Origin: Amoebidium appalachense
Lineage: Eukaryota; Ichthyosporea
Length of the DNA stretch: 64,000 nt
Direction of reading: 5' to 3'
Assembly: GCA_963693365.1 (NCBI GenBank)
Contig: CAVNZM010000003.1
Span: 1,922,001 to 1,986,000, forward strand
Shown: positions 1-37,326 of the stretch, piece after piece
Numbering within the stretch: position 1 is the stretch's first letter
Layout: each line of letters begins with the position of its first letter
Program-made: the position numbers and the translations under genes
The notes under the pieces: generated by a model
What the model was told of the DNA's origin: nothing
What the model saw: the letters and a program-made list of their open reading frames with translations, nothing else
Database searches by the model: none

Positions 1-90
1 TACCTTCTCCAACCACGTGCACACCCACCCACCCACCCACCCACACCCACACACCCACTCACATACCCACACCCACCCACACCCACGTAC

Positions 91-16498
<16,408 letters not shown>

Positions 16499-16507
16499 GG
16501 TTGACAG

Positions 16508-17065
<558 letters not shown>

Positions 17066-17423
17066 GTGTGTATGAGCGTACGGTTTTTTTTTAAAGGTTT
17101 TCTAATAAGCCCAACCTGCCTAAAACCAATGCGTATTGAAAATGTGAAAAAAAACGACTTGCTGCCCCTTGAGGCAAAACCATTCAGCGAGATTCCCTTA
17201 TATCTATATCACAATTCACACTCCTGTTTAAATTCGCCCCTCCCCTCATAGTTCTCTCGTTTCCAACCACTACCACCCCCCTCCCCCCTCCCCCTCCCCC
17301 TCCCCCCTCCCCACACACACAAACACACACACACACACACACACATATATAGATGCACACGCGCACACAAGCACAATAAGGCTTTTGCATTTCTCCCTAC
17401 CAGTACCTGTTTACCTACCCAAC

Positions 17424-17798
17424 AGCTGAGCCATTCTCCCATCCAGCATCTCCCACTCCTTCTCACTTTCCTCTACCGTTCATGAACGGACCCGACACAA
17501 ACATTTCGGGCTCACGCACAGCAGACTCACTTACCCCAGTTCATGTGTTCATCCTTTAAGAAAAGCAGAGGGAAAAACTGACCTTCCCAGGGGCATCTCC
17601 CCTCTCCTCCCCCCTCCCCTTCCCCCCTCACCCCCACCCTCACCCCCCTCCCCCCGCTCTCCCTTCTCCTTCCCACCTAGCCTAAACACACGCAAACACC
17701 CCGCAAAAAGGCTGAAATACCAACAAAAATAGCGGAAAGAAAACTAGAAAACGGTGCTGGCATGAAATGAAACCCTACCTGTCATCGGCGGCAACGTG
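17424..17798 (-). other. unplaced exon candidates upstream of the MORC gene
   Basis: Three short minus-strand segments have good splice contexts: 17798-17777 (ccttttgacag before, gtagggt after), about 17557-17539 (tttcttaaag before, gtaagtgag after) and about 17472-17424 (ag before, gtaggtaaac after; reads ESEKEWEMLDGRMAQLL in one frame). I could not join them to each other or to the exon at 16498 in one open frame. They may be 5' UTR exons, part of another transcript, or chance. Confidence 0.25.
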
Positions 17799-18011
17799 TG
17801 CTGTCAAAAGGAAGACACGAAGCATCGGGTCATGGGTTTTTGATGGTTGTTCGTGCCGAACTGAAACCGAAGCATTGAAAATTCTCGCAATCGATGTAAC
17901 GGTCAACCTTAGTTTCAAGTAAACAGCGTAAACCCCCTTTCTAGTATCTGGCTTAAAATATTCACCTAGCCATACAAGAATAACCTTGTTGTTTTTTTTT
18001 TGTTTTCACAG

Positions 18012-18111
18012 ACGCTTATGCAGAATCACATGGTGCCCGACTCTGATCAACATGTGGTGCTTGCACTGCGTGAAAAGAGGTCTGGAGCCATGGCCGCTGC
18101 AGCTATATGGT
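18012..18111 (+). other. possible upstream coding or UTR exon of the small gene at 18.9 kb
   Basis: A strong acceptor (long T tract, gttttcacag) is followed by 33 open codons beginning TLMQNHMVPDSDQHVVLALR and a donor gtaaag. It leaves one base over. That would join in phase to an acceptor at the end of the (CA)n tract at 18848, read through an open stretch and reach the ATG at 18926. It could equally be 5' UTR. No family recognised. Confidence 0.35.
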
Positions 18112-18784
18112 GTAAAGTGTCTTGTTGTGTGGCCTGTTCAGTTCAATTGACCCCCCAGTATCAAGTATTGCTCATCCTATCCTAACATAAATTTGTGGAT
18201 ATGCACGGCTACACTGTCAAACTGTTGAAGCTCGCAAGGCAGGAAACTTCACAACGGTCGTAACAGCTATGGTTGCGCTTCTTCGTTTGCGTAATCAACT
18301 TCAAGAGTCGCACGAAAAAAACGAAAAATATTCGTGATCACCAGCACTTGAACACAAGGTAGAGAAATAAATATAAAAAAGGAATACCTACTATTCGTGA
18401 CCACCAGCACTTGAACAAAAGGTAGAGAAATAAAAAAAAAGGTAGGAATATAGCTAAGAGAAACAAGGAAATTGAGGAGAAAACAATGCAAACATATATC
18501 AGTGCGGAAGGGAGCGCGAACGGCCACGAGCACGCGCTCACCTGCACCGAAAACGCGTGCATTTCACGTTGCACAAAATCAATCGCACAGCCCACATAAA
18601 TAGGGCACACGAACGCATGTTCACACCCTCGTGCAGAGTTAACGTACCAATCTAACGCAGGCACGCACGCACGTACACGTACACACGTTCGTATACAGTG
18701 ACAAACACATGCACGCTCGTTTAAACTCGCACGTACATACCAACACACATGCTCACACGCTCACACACACGCACACGCACACAC

Positions 18785-18850
<66 letters not shown>

Positions 18851-18925
18851 GGCTCTAACTTTAACCTCAAGCATACGAATGTGCACCATTACAGTAACTG
18901 CACCTGCTACATTATCACTGCCACA

Positions 18926-19875
18926 ATGTCTGAGACAGACGCGGACCTAGATAGCCAAAGACGTTACTTTGCCGACCGAGCCACCCTGCTACACAACATG
19001 CTGGTGGACCTGATAGACGCATGTGAGAGAGAAAAGAGTGTCTCCTGGGCCATAAAGCTACGAATGCAGGTAGGATATATTCACCCATTTTCACCCATCC
19101 AGCTTTGACGGGCGATAGAGGGTACGTGTATAGAGAGGGTGTGTTCTCTCTGTCTTTCTTTCTTTTTTTTCGGAGGTGGGAGGGGGGAGGGGGGCGGGAT
19201 GGGATTTAAGCTCATGGTTTTTAGTATTTACTGGAAATCGAATGCCTAGGATCTGGAGCTCTCAAGACTTGAACTGGAAGCCAAGAAGAAAAGGAGACAG
19301 GAAGGTGCCAGCCCCGCCCCCCCCCCCCCCCCCCCCCCCCCCCCTTCCGCTGGGCCTACATCTTCACTTCCTCTCTTCCTTCCTCCGTCTCTCTCCGCCC
19401 CTCTCCTCTCTCTCTCGGTTCCCCCCTTCCCCTTCCCCTCCCCCTCCTTTCCCTTTCTCCCAAACCCTCACTCCCTTCCTCAACCCTTCGCCCCTCCCCC
19501 TCCCCCCTCCCCCCTTTCCCCTCCTCCTCTTGTTCACTCCCACCGCTTTGCTTGTGTTGTGCTTTGTGTTCCCTTTGTGCCACTTGCACCCCTCTCCAGT
19601 CCTTGCTCTACTTGTACTTGCTGTTAATCACACATCAAAACGCATCCAAAATATGAAAATGGGTGTTGAGAAGAAAAATGAGAGTTGAAAAAACCGAATA
19701 AAACCTTTTCTCCACAGCACATATGGCCACTCAAGTGCAGGGAACAACAGACACCTTCCACCAAGAGTTGGATAACAGCGAGGATGTACCAAGAGATATA
19801 CCGGATATTCCCCCCACAGGCGAGGAGAGGAACAGAGTTCGTGTGTTTGAAGAAAGCCTGAATTCCGATAGATAA
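18926..19875 (+). CDS. small three-exon protein, unknown function
   Basis: Exons 18926-19069, 19250-19304 and 19718-19875 join in phase (0, then 1) into a 118-aa protein ending at TAA 19873-19875. The ATG has A at -3. The first two exons encode a charged, probably helical segment (LLHNMLVDLIDACEREKSV, then LSRLELEAKKKRRQ), likely a short coiled coil. The third exon is acidic and proline-containing (DVPRDIPDIPPTGEE), probably disordered. Donors are gtaggata and gtgcca; the last acceptor is ttttctccacag. Tandem poly(A) signals lie about 210 bases downstream. I do not recognise the family. The reading frame may extend upstream of the chosen ATG, because the exon is open back to the (CA)n acceptor at 18848. 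Confidence 0.6.
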
Positions 19876-20085
19876 ATCTATCATGATATAGGAAAAGGTG
19901 TATGACTGTTTGTGACTTGAATATGTGTGAATGAAAGATGGTTGTACTTTTCCCTTTTGATAACTGAATACACCGCGGAATTTCACGTAATCATTTGTAT
20001 TTTTTCACTACAGTCATGCTCAGCCTCGTATACAAGGTATTAGTAGCCATCCTGAAATTGTATACGGCCTTACACCGTGTCAGAA

Positions 20086-20097
20086 AATAAAAATAAA
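20086..20097 (+). terminator. overlapping poly(A) signals
   Basis: Two AATAAA hexamers at 20086-20091 and 20092-20097 lie about 210 bases after the stop codon of the small gene. They fit as its 3' end signal. Confidence 0.55.
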
Positions 20098-20313
20098 TAT
20101 CCAGTCGTTATTTGCGTTATGTAGTCATGACTTGTCCTCTTGTCCTGTTTTAGCACTCGTCCGGTTGTGCATGCCCTGAGTGAAACCCTCCTTCCCCGCT
20201 TCCCCCACCACCCCCGGCCTCCCCGACCTCCCCCTCCTCTCGGGAGGCCCCCCGGCCCAGGACGTGTACACACGTACACAAACGCGCACACGCACACGCA
20301 CACGCACGCACAC

Positions 20314-20373
<60 letters not shown>

Positions 20374-21390
20374 ACACACACATGCACACACGTATAAACA
20401 CACAAACAGACTGCCTACGTCGCCACACACACACGCACACAAATTTACACGCACGTGCACAAAAGCACTTGCCAGTCTGGGAGAACCTGAGCCAAGCCTC
20501 CACCGAATTTGCAATGCATAATGCGTTCTTGTCCAGTGAGTTTGCCGGCCAAGGCTCAAGTGCAAGTCGCCTTGTTTGTGAGTGCCGGCCGCGGACCTCA
20601 AACCGTTCTTCCCTTAATATTATGGCTAAAAATCCCTCATCTCATTCCATTCCAGAAACCTTTGTCTCATTCCATTCCAGAAACCATTCATTGCAAATCA
20701 CAGTGTTCGAAATCTTGCTCGGCGTACCCACGCCCCACGGTCCACGGCCCACGGCCAAGTTGAGCCTGTGCTTTCGGATCTATTTGTAATCGGCTATGAA
20801 TGATTGGCAAATAGATTAATGCGATCTTTTGGGCCAATGAGCACTTGGTTTTTTCCGATTACAAGCGATCCCAGAACTTTCCTGACGAGACTTGAAGGAG
20901 TACTCCTTCCAGAGCTATAGCATCTTTTCGTAGCTATGTAGACGCTCTTCCGGCAGAGACCCCCCACTTGGCGGGGTTCTCTGTGATAGATTTTCTCTTA
21001 AATTCTGCTAAGTTTGATTTAGTAGTTTTAGCTCTGTCGTTCTTATCTAGCCTTCCACCAGTGTGAGTTATGTGTGTGTATATATATATCCTGTAAACCC
21101 GGTGTATGTATAACTCGGGGCGCCTGCGGCGCCCCTCGTCTAGTGTGTGGCCGTGCTGGAAAATGGGAGTAAGCCACACATGCGGCAGACGAGGGGCTGT
21201 GCTCTCAACATATCTCAAAATATAGACCGTGTAAACCAACCTTGAAGGCCGCAACTTTTTTGTAGCTGCCGCAACTTCCAGAGGCCGTCCGCTCTTAAGA
21301 TCCTACGCTTTTAGGGGGGTGGGGACGCAATCTTATTTTCAACTAGAGGGCCAAATTTTGGTCGTGTCCATAATCTTGGTGGGGGAGGCC

Positions 21391-21449
<59 letters not shown>

Positions 21450-21519
21450 ACAGGGGGAGGAGGGGCTTAGCTAATCATTGCAACTGGAAGGGGTGGTAAC
21501 GGATCCGCTTGATGGTGGT

Positions 21520-21551
<32 letters not shown>

Positions 21552-21677
21552 AGGAGGGGGGACGGTACCGGTAGCCGTAATAAGAGGTGGGGGGGGAGGG
21601 GGGGGGGCCTGTAACCGTAAACATTAGGGGGGGGGGGGTCTACCAGAATGAGGCTGTGTATGTGCGCGCCTGCATCA

Positions 21678-21713
<36 letters not shown>

Positions 21714-21792
21714 CGTATGTACATGTGTGTGTGTGTGTGTGTATGTTTGCGTGCGCGCGTGTGTGTTCATGGGTGTAGTGTGTAGTATGTGT

Positions 21793-21835
<43 letters not shown>

Positions 21836-22195
21836 ACACGCGCACGATTGCGCGTGTGTCACGGTTTGTGTGGGTTAGTTAGGAGTGATCGGACGGGGCC
21901 CCTGAGGAGGAGGAGGAGGGGGGGGAGGGGGGGGGTCGCAAAATCGCAAACGTAATGTGAAGCCTAAAACAAAATGCCGAAAAAGCCATTTTGGGGGAAC
22001 CATCAAGGTGTCATACAGCTTGAAAATATGCCCCCCGTACCTCCAAGCGATAAGATCATGACGGCCCTGTGTTCAGAGGGCCGTGGATAAGATTGTCCCG
22101 AAAATAGGCCCATCGGCATTGGGCAAAGTCAACGTCGACAGAATCTTGTTGGCGGACAATCTTAAGGGCGGACGACCTCTGTAGACTGACTGATC
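20098..22195. other. intergenic: simple repeats, hairpin and low-copy sequence
   Basis: Contains a (CA)n tract (about 20280-20370), a 22-bp tandem duplication with cattccagaaacc (about 20640-20690), a GC-rich hairpin (21131-21197), a 56-G run (21393-21448), a second G run (about 21520-21552) and a GT/CG-rich block (21680-21860). The 22.0-22.2 kb part is probably the promoter or 5' UTR of the methyltransferase. No convincing gene seen. Confidence 0.6.
21131..21197. repeat. GC-rich inverted repeat (hairpin)
   Basis: GCCCCTCGTCT at 21131-21141 pairs with AGACGAGGGGC at 21187-21197. An inner pair, GTGTGGC with GCCACAC, extends the stem. A GGCGCCTGCGGCGCC palindrome sits at its left side. It could be a foldback element end or a structured RNA. 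Confidence 0.5.
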
Positions 22196-32227
<10,032 letters not shown>

Positions 32228-32257
<30 letters not shown>

Positions 32258-32363
32258 TTATTATTTGTTAGTATTGCTGTTATTCCCTGTTGTATTATTA
32301 ATTAGTTTAATTTGCTGTTATTTTTTTGTGTGTGTGGGTGTCCGAGTCCGGTTTGACGGCGAC
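32228..32363. repeat. inverted copy of the last codons of CARNMT1 in its 3' UTR
   Basis: The coding bases 32228-32251 (GTCGCCGTCAAACCGG followed by GCTCGGAC) are repeated as their reverse complement at 32340-32363. There is one difference, which in RNA would be a G-U pair. The 88-base loop contains the stop codon and an AT-rich start of the 3' UTR. Confidence 0.85.
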
Positions 32364-32507
32364 ATGTGCATGATTATGTGTGATTGGGTACCGAGTGAAC
32401 AAGCGTGTTGCTTGTGTATGAATATTTGTTGTGCAAATGTGTGTGTGTGTGGGGGGGGGGGGGGGGGGGGGGGGGTGGGGGGTGTGTGTGTGTGTGTGTG
32501 TGTGGGG

Positions 32508-32538
<31 letters not shown>

Positions 32539-32753
32539 TGCTATCAGTTTGCTTAACGTTGACGTCTAATTTAAATTTATTACATGTGTCCACTCGGTAC
32601 ACTGTCTCAACCGCCATACGAATAACTAGTGTCCTTTATAATATAATTAACTAGAGTGACTAATGATCTTTGCATATATATTATCACAAAATCCACTTCC
32701 AGACTAATTATTGTTCACCCAACTCCTTCGGTCAACACTTATAACCCCCCCCT

Positions 32754-32788
<35 letters not shown>

Positions 32789-33015
32789 CTCTCTCCAAAA
32801 AAAAAAAAAAAAAAAAGAAAGGAAAGTGAAAAAGGAATAGGCTAACCTTCATAACACACATTTTAGAGAGAACTTAAAGAACATTGTCTTTTCACTTCTT
32901 ATGCTATCGATCAACAACAAGTGTTCTCTATATACCCACACCTGAAGTGTTCGCTCCTCTTATGCCACTAGCATTCGCCTATTCCCCTACACACAAGACG
33001 ATGACCCTTCCCCCC

Positions 33016-33063
<48 letters not shown>

Positions 33064-33276
33064 GTTCCCCTGCCCTCCCCTCCCAACCGCACACTCACTC
33101 ACACGCACAAAGAGGGACACACACACGCAAAAAAAAAAGAAATAAAATACCATAGGTACACACCCCTGCCACAAATACAAGACATGGTCGTCTACATAAC
33201 CTCCACCTTATATTTATAAACTCATCAAAACCAAAGGCAAAGCATGAATTCCCATGTCTATGTATCATTTTCTCCC
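32258..33276. other. intergenic / convergent 3' region
   Basis: Holds the methyltransferase 3' UTR, G-rich and GT blocks (32442-32537), poly-C (32746-32785), an A run and another long C run (33019-33060). The membrane-protein gene ends from the other side at 33277. No gene or canonical AATAAA signal recognised. Confidence 0.55.
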
Positions 33277-33930
33277 CTAACGTCCATGATAGTACTCTGG
33301 GGGTGCAGGTGCTGAGGGGGCATACGTTGTCGACGCCCTCACATTAATCTCCCTTTCCCTCTCCCTCTGCTTGCGCGCACGATATACCACATACGCGCCG
33401 ATGCCACACAACATGAAAGAATTGCTAACGTTCTCCACAGCAGCTGACACACCCGTCAAAAGCGCAAGAAGCCATCCCGTCTTTTCTGGAATCGCCCTAC
33501 CGGAATGCCGCTCATAACGACACATCGTCCCACCAAGCAATACAAGCAACCCACTTGTCATCCTTGGGCGTGTGCCAAGCAGAAGTTGTGTCCCCCCTAG
33601 AGCCATTAGCAGGTGTCCGGGACACGTGTACCAAGACCCGTGTGGGGGTGCAGAAACATCTACTTCGTTGGGGTTTGCGTCGGTGTGAAAATGGGCGAAA
33701 ACATCGTACACAGCGCGGTATGCCTGCATGCATTGCTCACATAGCTCGTCTGTGGAGGGAGGCGGATCCGTTGAACGGCGGCTTTGTGTGTTGTTGGATA
33801 GTGGTCGTTCGTGAAATTCATTTTGTTGAGCAGGCTGTTGGAGTGGGGGGGCTTCATCGAACGAAGGGTAGAGTTGGGATGTTGGGCGTAAAGGGGCCGC
33901 ACCACTGCCTCCGTTCGGCTGAGTACACAT
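33277..33930 (-). CDS. putative small multi-pass membrane protein, unknown family
   Basis: An uninterrupted 217-codon frame with non-repetitive, balanced composition, so probably real. The N-terminal ~60 residues are polar and rich in Pro, Gln, Ser and Asn. A segment with paired cysteines (ELCEQCMQAYRAVYDVF, about 62-78) follows. Four short hydrophobic stretches lie near residues 105-120 (GHLLMALGGTQLLLG), 126-137 (GLLVLLGGTMC), 151-164 (GWLLALLTGVSAA) and 171-183 (FMLCGIGAYVVY), then a basic stop-transfer-like run (RARKQREREREI). No signal peptide seen. The ATG at 33930 is the first in frame, but CAG soon after could be an acceptor, so extra 5' exons are possible. No introns, unlike its neighbours. 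Function unknown. Confidence 0.55.
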   Translation of the reverse strand: MCTQPNGGSGAAPLRPTSQLYPSFDEAPPLQQPAQQNEFHERPLSNNTQSRRSTDPPPSTDELCEQCMQAYRAVYDVFAHFHTDANPNEVDVSAPPHGSWYTCPGHLLMALGGTQLLLGTRPRMTSGLLVLLGGTMCRYERHSGRAIPEKTGWLLALLTGVSAAVENVSNSFMLCGIGAYVVYRARKQREREREINVRASTTYAPSAPAPPEYYHGR

Positions 33931-34942
33931 TTTTAAAAGGTTTTTACAGGAGTGTTCTGATGTTGAGGTAGGAAAAAAAGAGAAGGCCCCAATCGGTGCT
34001 CTTGCTTGTGTTTCTCGCTAATGTTACCGTTCTCAGCCTTGTCGGCGTTTTGTTGTTGTTGATGCTGATCGGACAATTTTTAGGGTCAAATTTAAGACAC
34101 ATGAACTGCGTTGAATACAGAATCCTTTGCTTTCGTTCTCTTCCTGCGATGCCTAATGAAAAACGAAGAACATGTTTTATACCTTACAAAAGCCAGCCTG
34201 CTGCAGTGAAGTGACAAAGCCCGCCCAAGTGACCCAAGTGAAAGATGTGCTTGTATCTCCCTAAACTACATGAGTATCTCATGAATATCTTGCTCGGCCT
34301 ATTGCACTATTGACTGGCTTACTGCTGAAACACAAAGGCCTTAGTTGAAGCTCAAATATAAAAACAAAAACACTATTCATTTTACTGTTGCTATAACACT
34401 GTTCAGTTCCATGTTTTTGAGTAATCCTTCCACCACCACTGTCACGGCGCTGTGACCACAATAACTACTTTTTTTTTGCGGTTATCCCAAACCAAACGTC
34501 AATCTTCCTGGATGACTGCTGGAATGTGAGAGGTGCACCCACAACCAATCAAAGACATTATCAAAACGCTTTATTTGGTTAAATTTGATTAGTGTCCAAG
34601 TAGCCAACAACTTGGCTGAGTCAGCATGAGTGAGGGGATGGCGTTCCGAACCTGGCATAGCGCACATGTGCGAAAATGAAATATTTTGTGCACGGCGTTT
34701 TACACGCACACACACACGCGTGCACACACGCACAAACACGTGCACACACACACACGCACACTTTACACACACACACCCACGCACACGTGCGCACAAACCC
34801 GTGCAGGCAATTCCTCCGTGACATACGTACGTACTGTACACACACACACAAAGCACGTACATGACAATACACAACACAAACACGCGCACACCCACACCCA
34901 CACACACACACACACACACTCACACACACACACACAAACACA

Positions 34943-34980
<38 letters not shown>

Positions 34981-35366
34981 GTACACACACATGCACATAC
35001 GTTAAGTCGCCCACACACTCGTGCGCGCAAACCCGTGCACGTGCAGGCAAATGCAATGCACACACGTGCACACACACGGTGTACACACGGTGGAGGGCCC
35101 GGGAGGGGGGTGGGTGGGGGGGAGGGGGGGGGGGGGAGGGGGGGGGGGGGGGGGATGGCCATGCCAGCTAATTATCATTATGCCGCAGCAAATTATTATT
35201 CCAGATTACTCCATCAAAAATGAAGCAAAAACAATTTACTGCAAAGAAAGCTTTGGGAAAAAAAGAAAAGAATAAAAGAATAAAAAAAAGAAGAGTATTG
35301 TCACGCTTGAACGTAACATAAAAGGGCGAAGGGAGAAATTGGGGTTTACGCTGTTTACTGAGCGGG

Positions 35367-35439
<73 letters not shown>

Positions 35440-35695
35440 GGTAATATTATTCGATCAGAATCATTCTTGGCCTGCACATCACAGAATTATTATGCGTTTT
35501 GCAGAATGAATCGGCGAGAACAGAAATAATCTGCAAAAAAACAAAAAGGAAAAAGCATTCTGCCTTTTGACACGGCAGAATTATTTCTGTGCTGAGCACA
35601 TATACTACGGCCTATGATGATTTACCCCCCCCCCCTTCCCCCTCCCCCCGGGCCCCCCACCGCCCCACCCACCCACCCACCCAACCCCCGCCACC

Positions 35696-35752
<57 letters not shown>

Positions 35753-36506
35753 ACAACATGTACACACACACCCTCCAGAGTCCTCCTTCCCAGATCCTTT
35801 CAAATCTAAATCCAAAATGAAAACAAAAAAAAACGGGGGGGGGGAGGGGGGAGGGGGGGCGTGCACGCGGCTGTGCGACACATGGGCGTGCATGCGTGCG
35901 TGCGTGTGGGTGTCTGTGTCGAAGGCCCGGGGGGGAGCAAGGGGAAGGGGAGGAGGGAGGGGAGGGGGAGAGAAGGGGGGATCACTTGCTCTTATATACA
36001 TATGACAACTAACCCCGTTTCATGAGCAGGCCGTTAAGTCAAGCAAGCAAGTACGTTTGCATCTGAATACCACTAACAACTTCTGAATCTCCATTTATTC
36101 ATTTTTAAAGAATAACCGTAAAACCATTTTAATTTTAAGCGAATAACCGTAAAACTTGATTGCTGCCATTCACGTGCACACCAACGGTACAAGCGTGCGC
36201 GCGCTCACGCACACGCACACGCACACGCACACACACACACACACACACACAAACACATTACACTGGCAAATGCACCCCCCCCCCCCACCTTCCCCTCTCC
36301 CTCCCGTCTGCGCACCACCCTTTACTTACATAACAAATCGAAGATTCCCCTTTCTCAGTAACTGTTAGCTAACACTGAGGAAGAACGGGGGTTTAGGTAT
36401 TCGCCGCTTAGTAATGATTGTGTTGTCACGGTGTTTGTGTGTGTGTGTGTTGGGGGGGGGGGAAGGGGGGGGGACTTTGCGTGTGAACGCTTTTTGTTTG
36501 GCGGGA

Positions 36507-36543
<37 letters not shown>

Positions 36544-36556
36544 TTCGGGATTTATC

Positions 36557-36610
<54 letters not shown>

Positions 36611-37177
36611 GTGCTTGTTTTGGAAAACGTGTGTTTATTTGACTGTTTCTGCCCCGCTTCCTCCCCATTTTTTGGTGTGTATAGGTGTGGTGGTTTGGTA
36701 GTGGTGGTGGTGGCGGTGGTGTTTTGTGTATGTGTGTGTGGGTGGGTGGGTGTCTGAGGGTGGGGTGGGGGTGGGAATTAGGGGGGGGGGGGAGGGGGAG
36801 GGGGGGGTTGACTTGCTCTTCTGACAACTGGCCGTCTTCCATACCACTTGCATAAATTTAATCAAAAACACGTACGGCCTTTTCTATTGGAACTCGATAA
36901 AATCGAATTACCCACACCCAAAGAATTACTAGAATAGTTTACTCAATCCAGTTTTTATAATGCAATTTATCTACGTGTTTTTGACTCACAACAATACTAA
37001 ACATTCAGGTAATAGCCAATAGTATTAAGTAGAATGTAGCATCGGCATTCTGTCGTTAGAATAATATGGACATTAAGACATGACCTATGTAGAGAAAGAC
37101 AAAGAGGCTAGAACCCCAATCCCCCCCCCCCCCCCCCCCCCAAAAAAGAAAAAAAAAAAAAAAAACAACCAAGAAAG

Positions 37178-37210
<33 letters not shown>

Positions 37211-37326
37211 CCGGGAGCTTATCTTCCTCTATACATCCGCGGTACACCCTCCCTCCCCCCTCCCCCTACCCCACACCCACCCACCCACCCACACCCACAC
37301 CCACACCCACCCACACGTACACACAC
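33931..37326. other. intergenic with simple repeats
   Basis: Contains a mixed (CA)n/GC-alternating block (34700-35085), a 71-G run (35368-35438), (CA)n at 35703-35745 and 36200-36252, G runs at 36510-36541 and 36780-36808, (GT)n at 36560-36606, and poly-C with poly-A near 37120-37210. Short open frames here are repeat-derived or lack conserved features. No gene supported. Confidence 0.6.
35368..35438. repeat. 71-base G homopolymer
   Basis: An unbroken G run, the longest in the window. It is flanked by unique AT-containing sequence on both sides. Confidence 0.9.

Noticed and set aside
33555-33971. 138-codon plus-strand frame
   Set aside because: Antisense to the membrane-protein frame. The minus frame has coherent hydrophobic segments and a charged tail; this one has no pattern.
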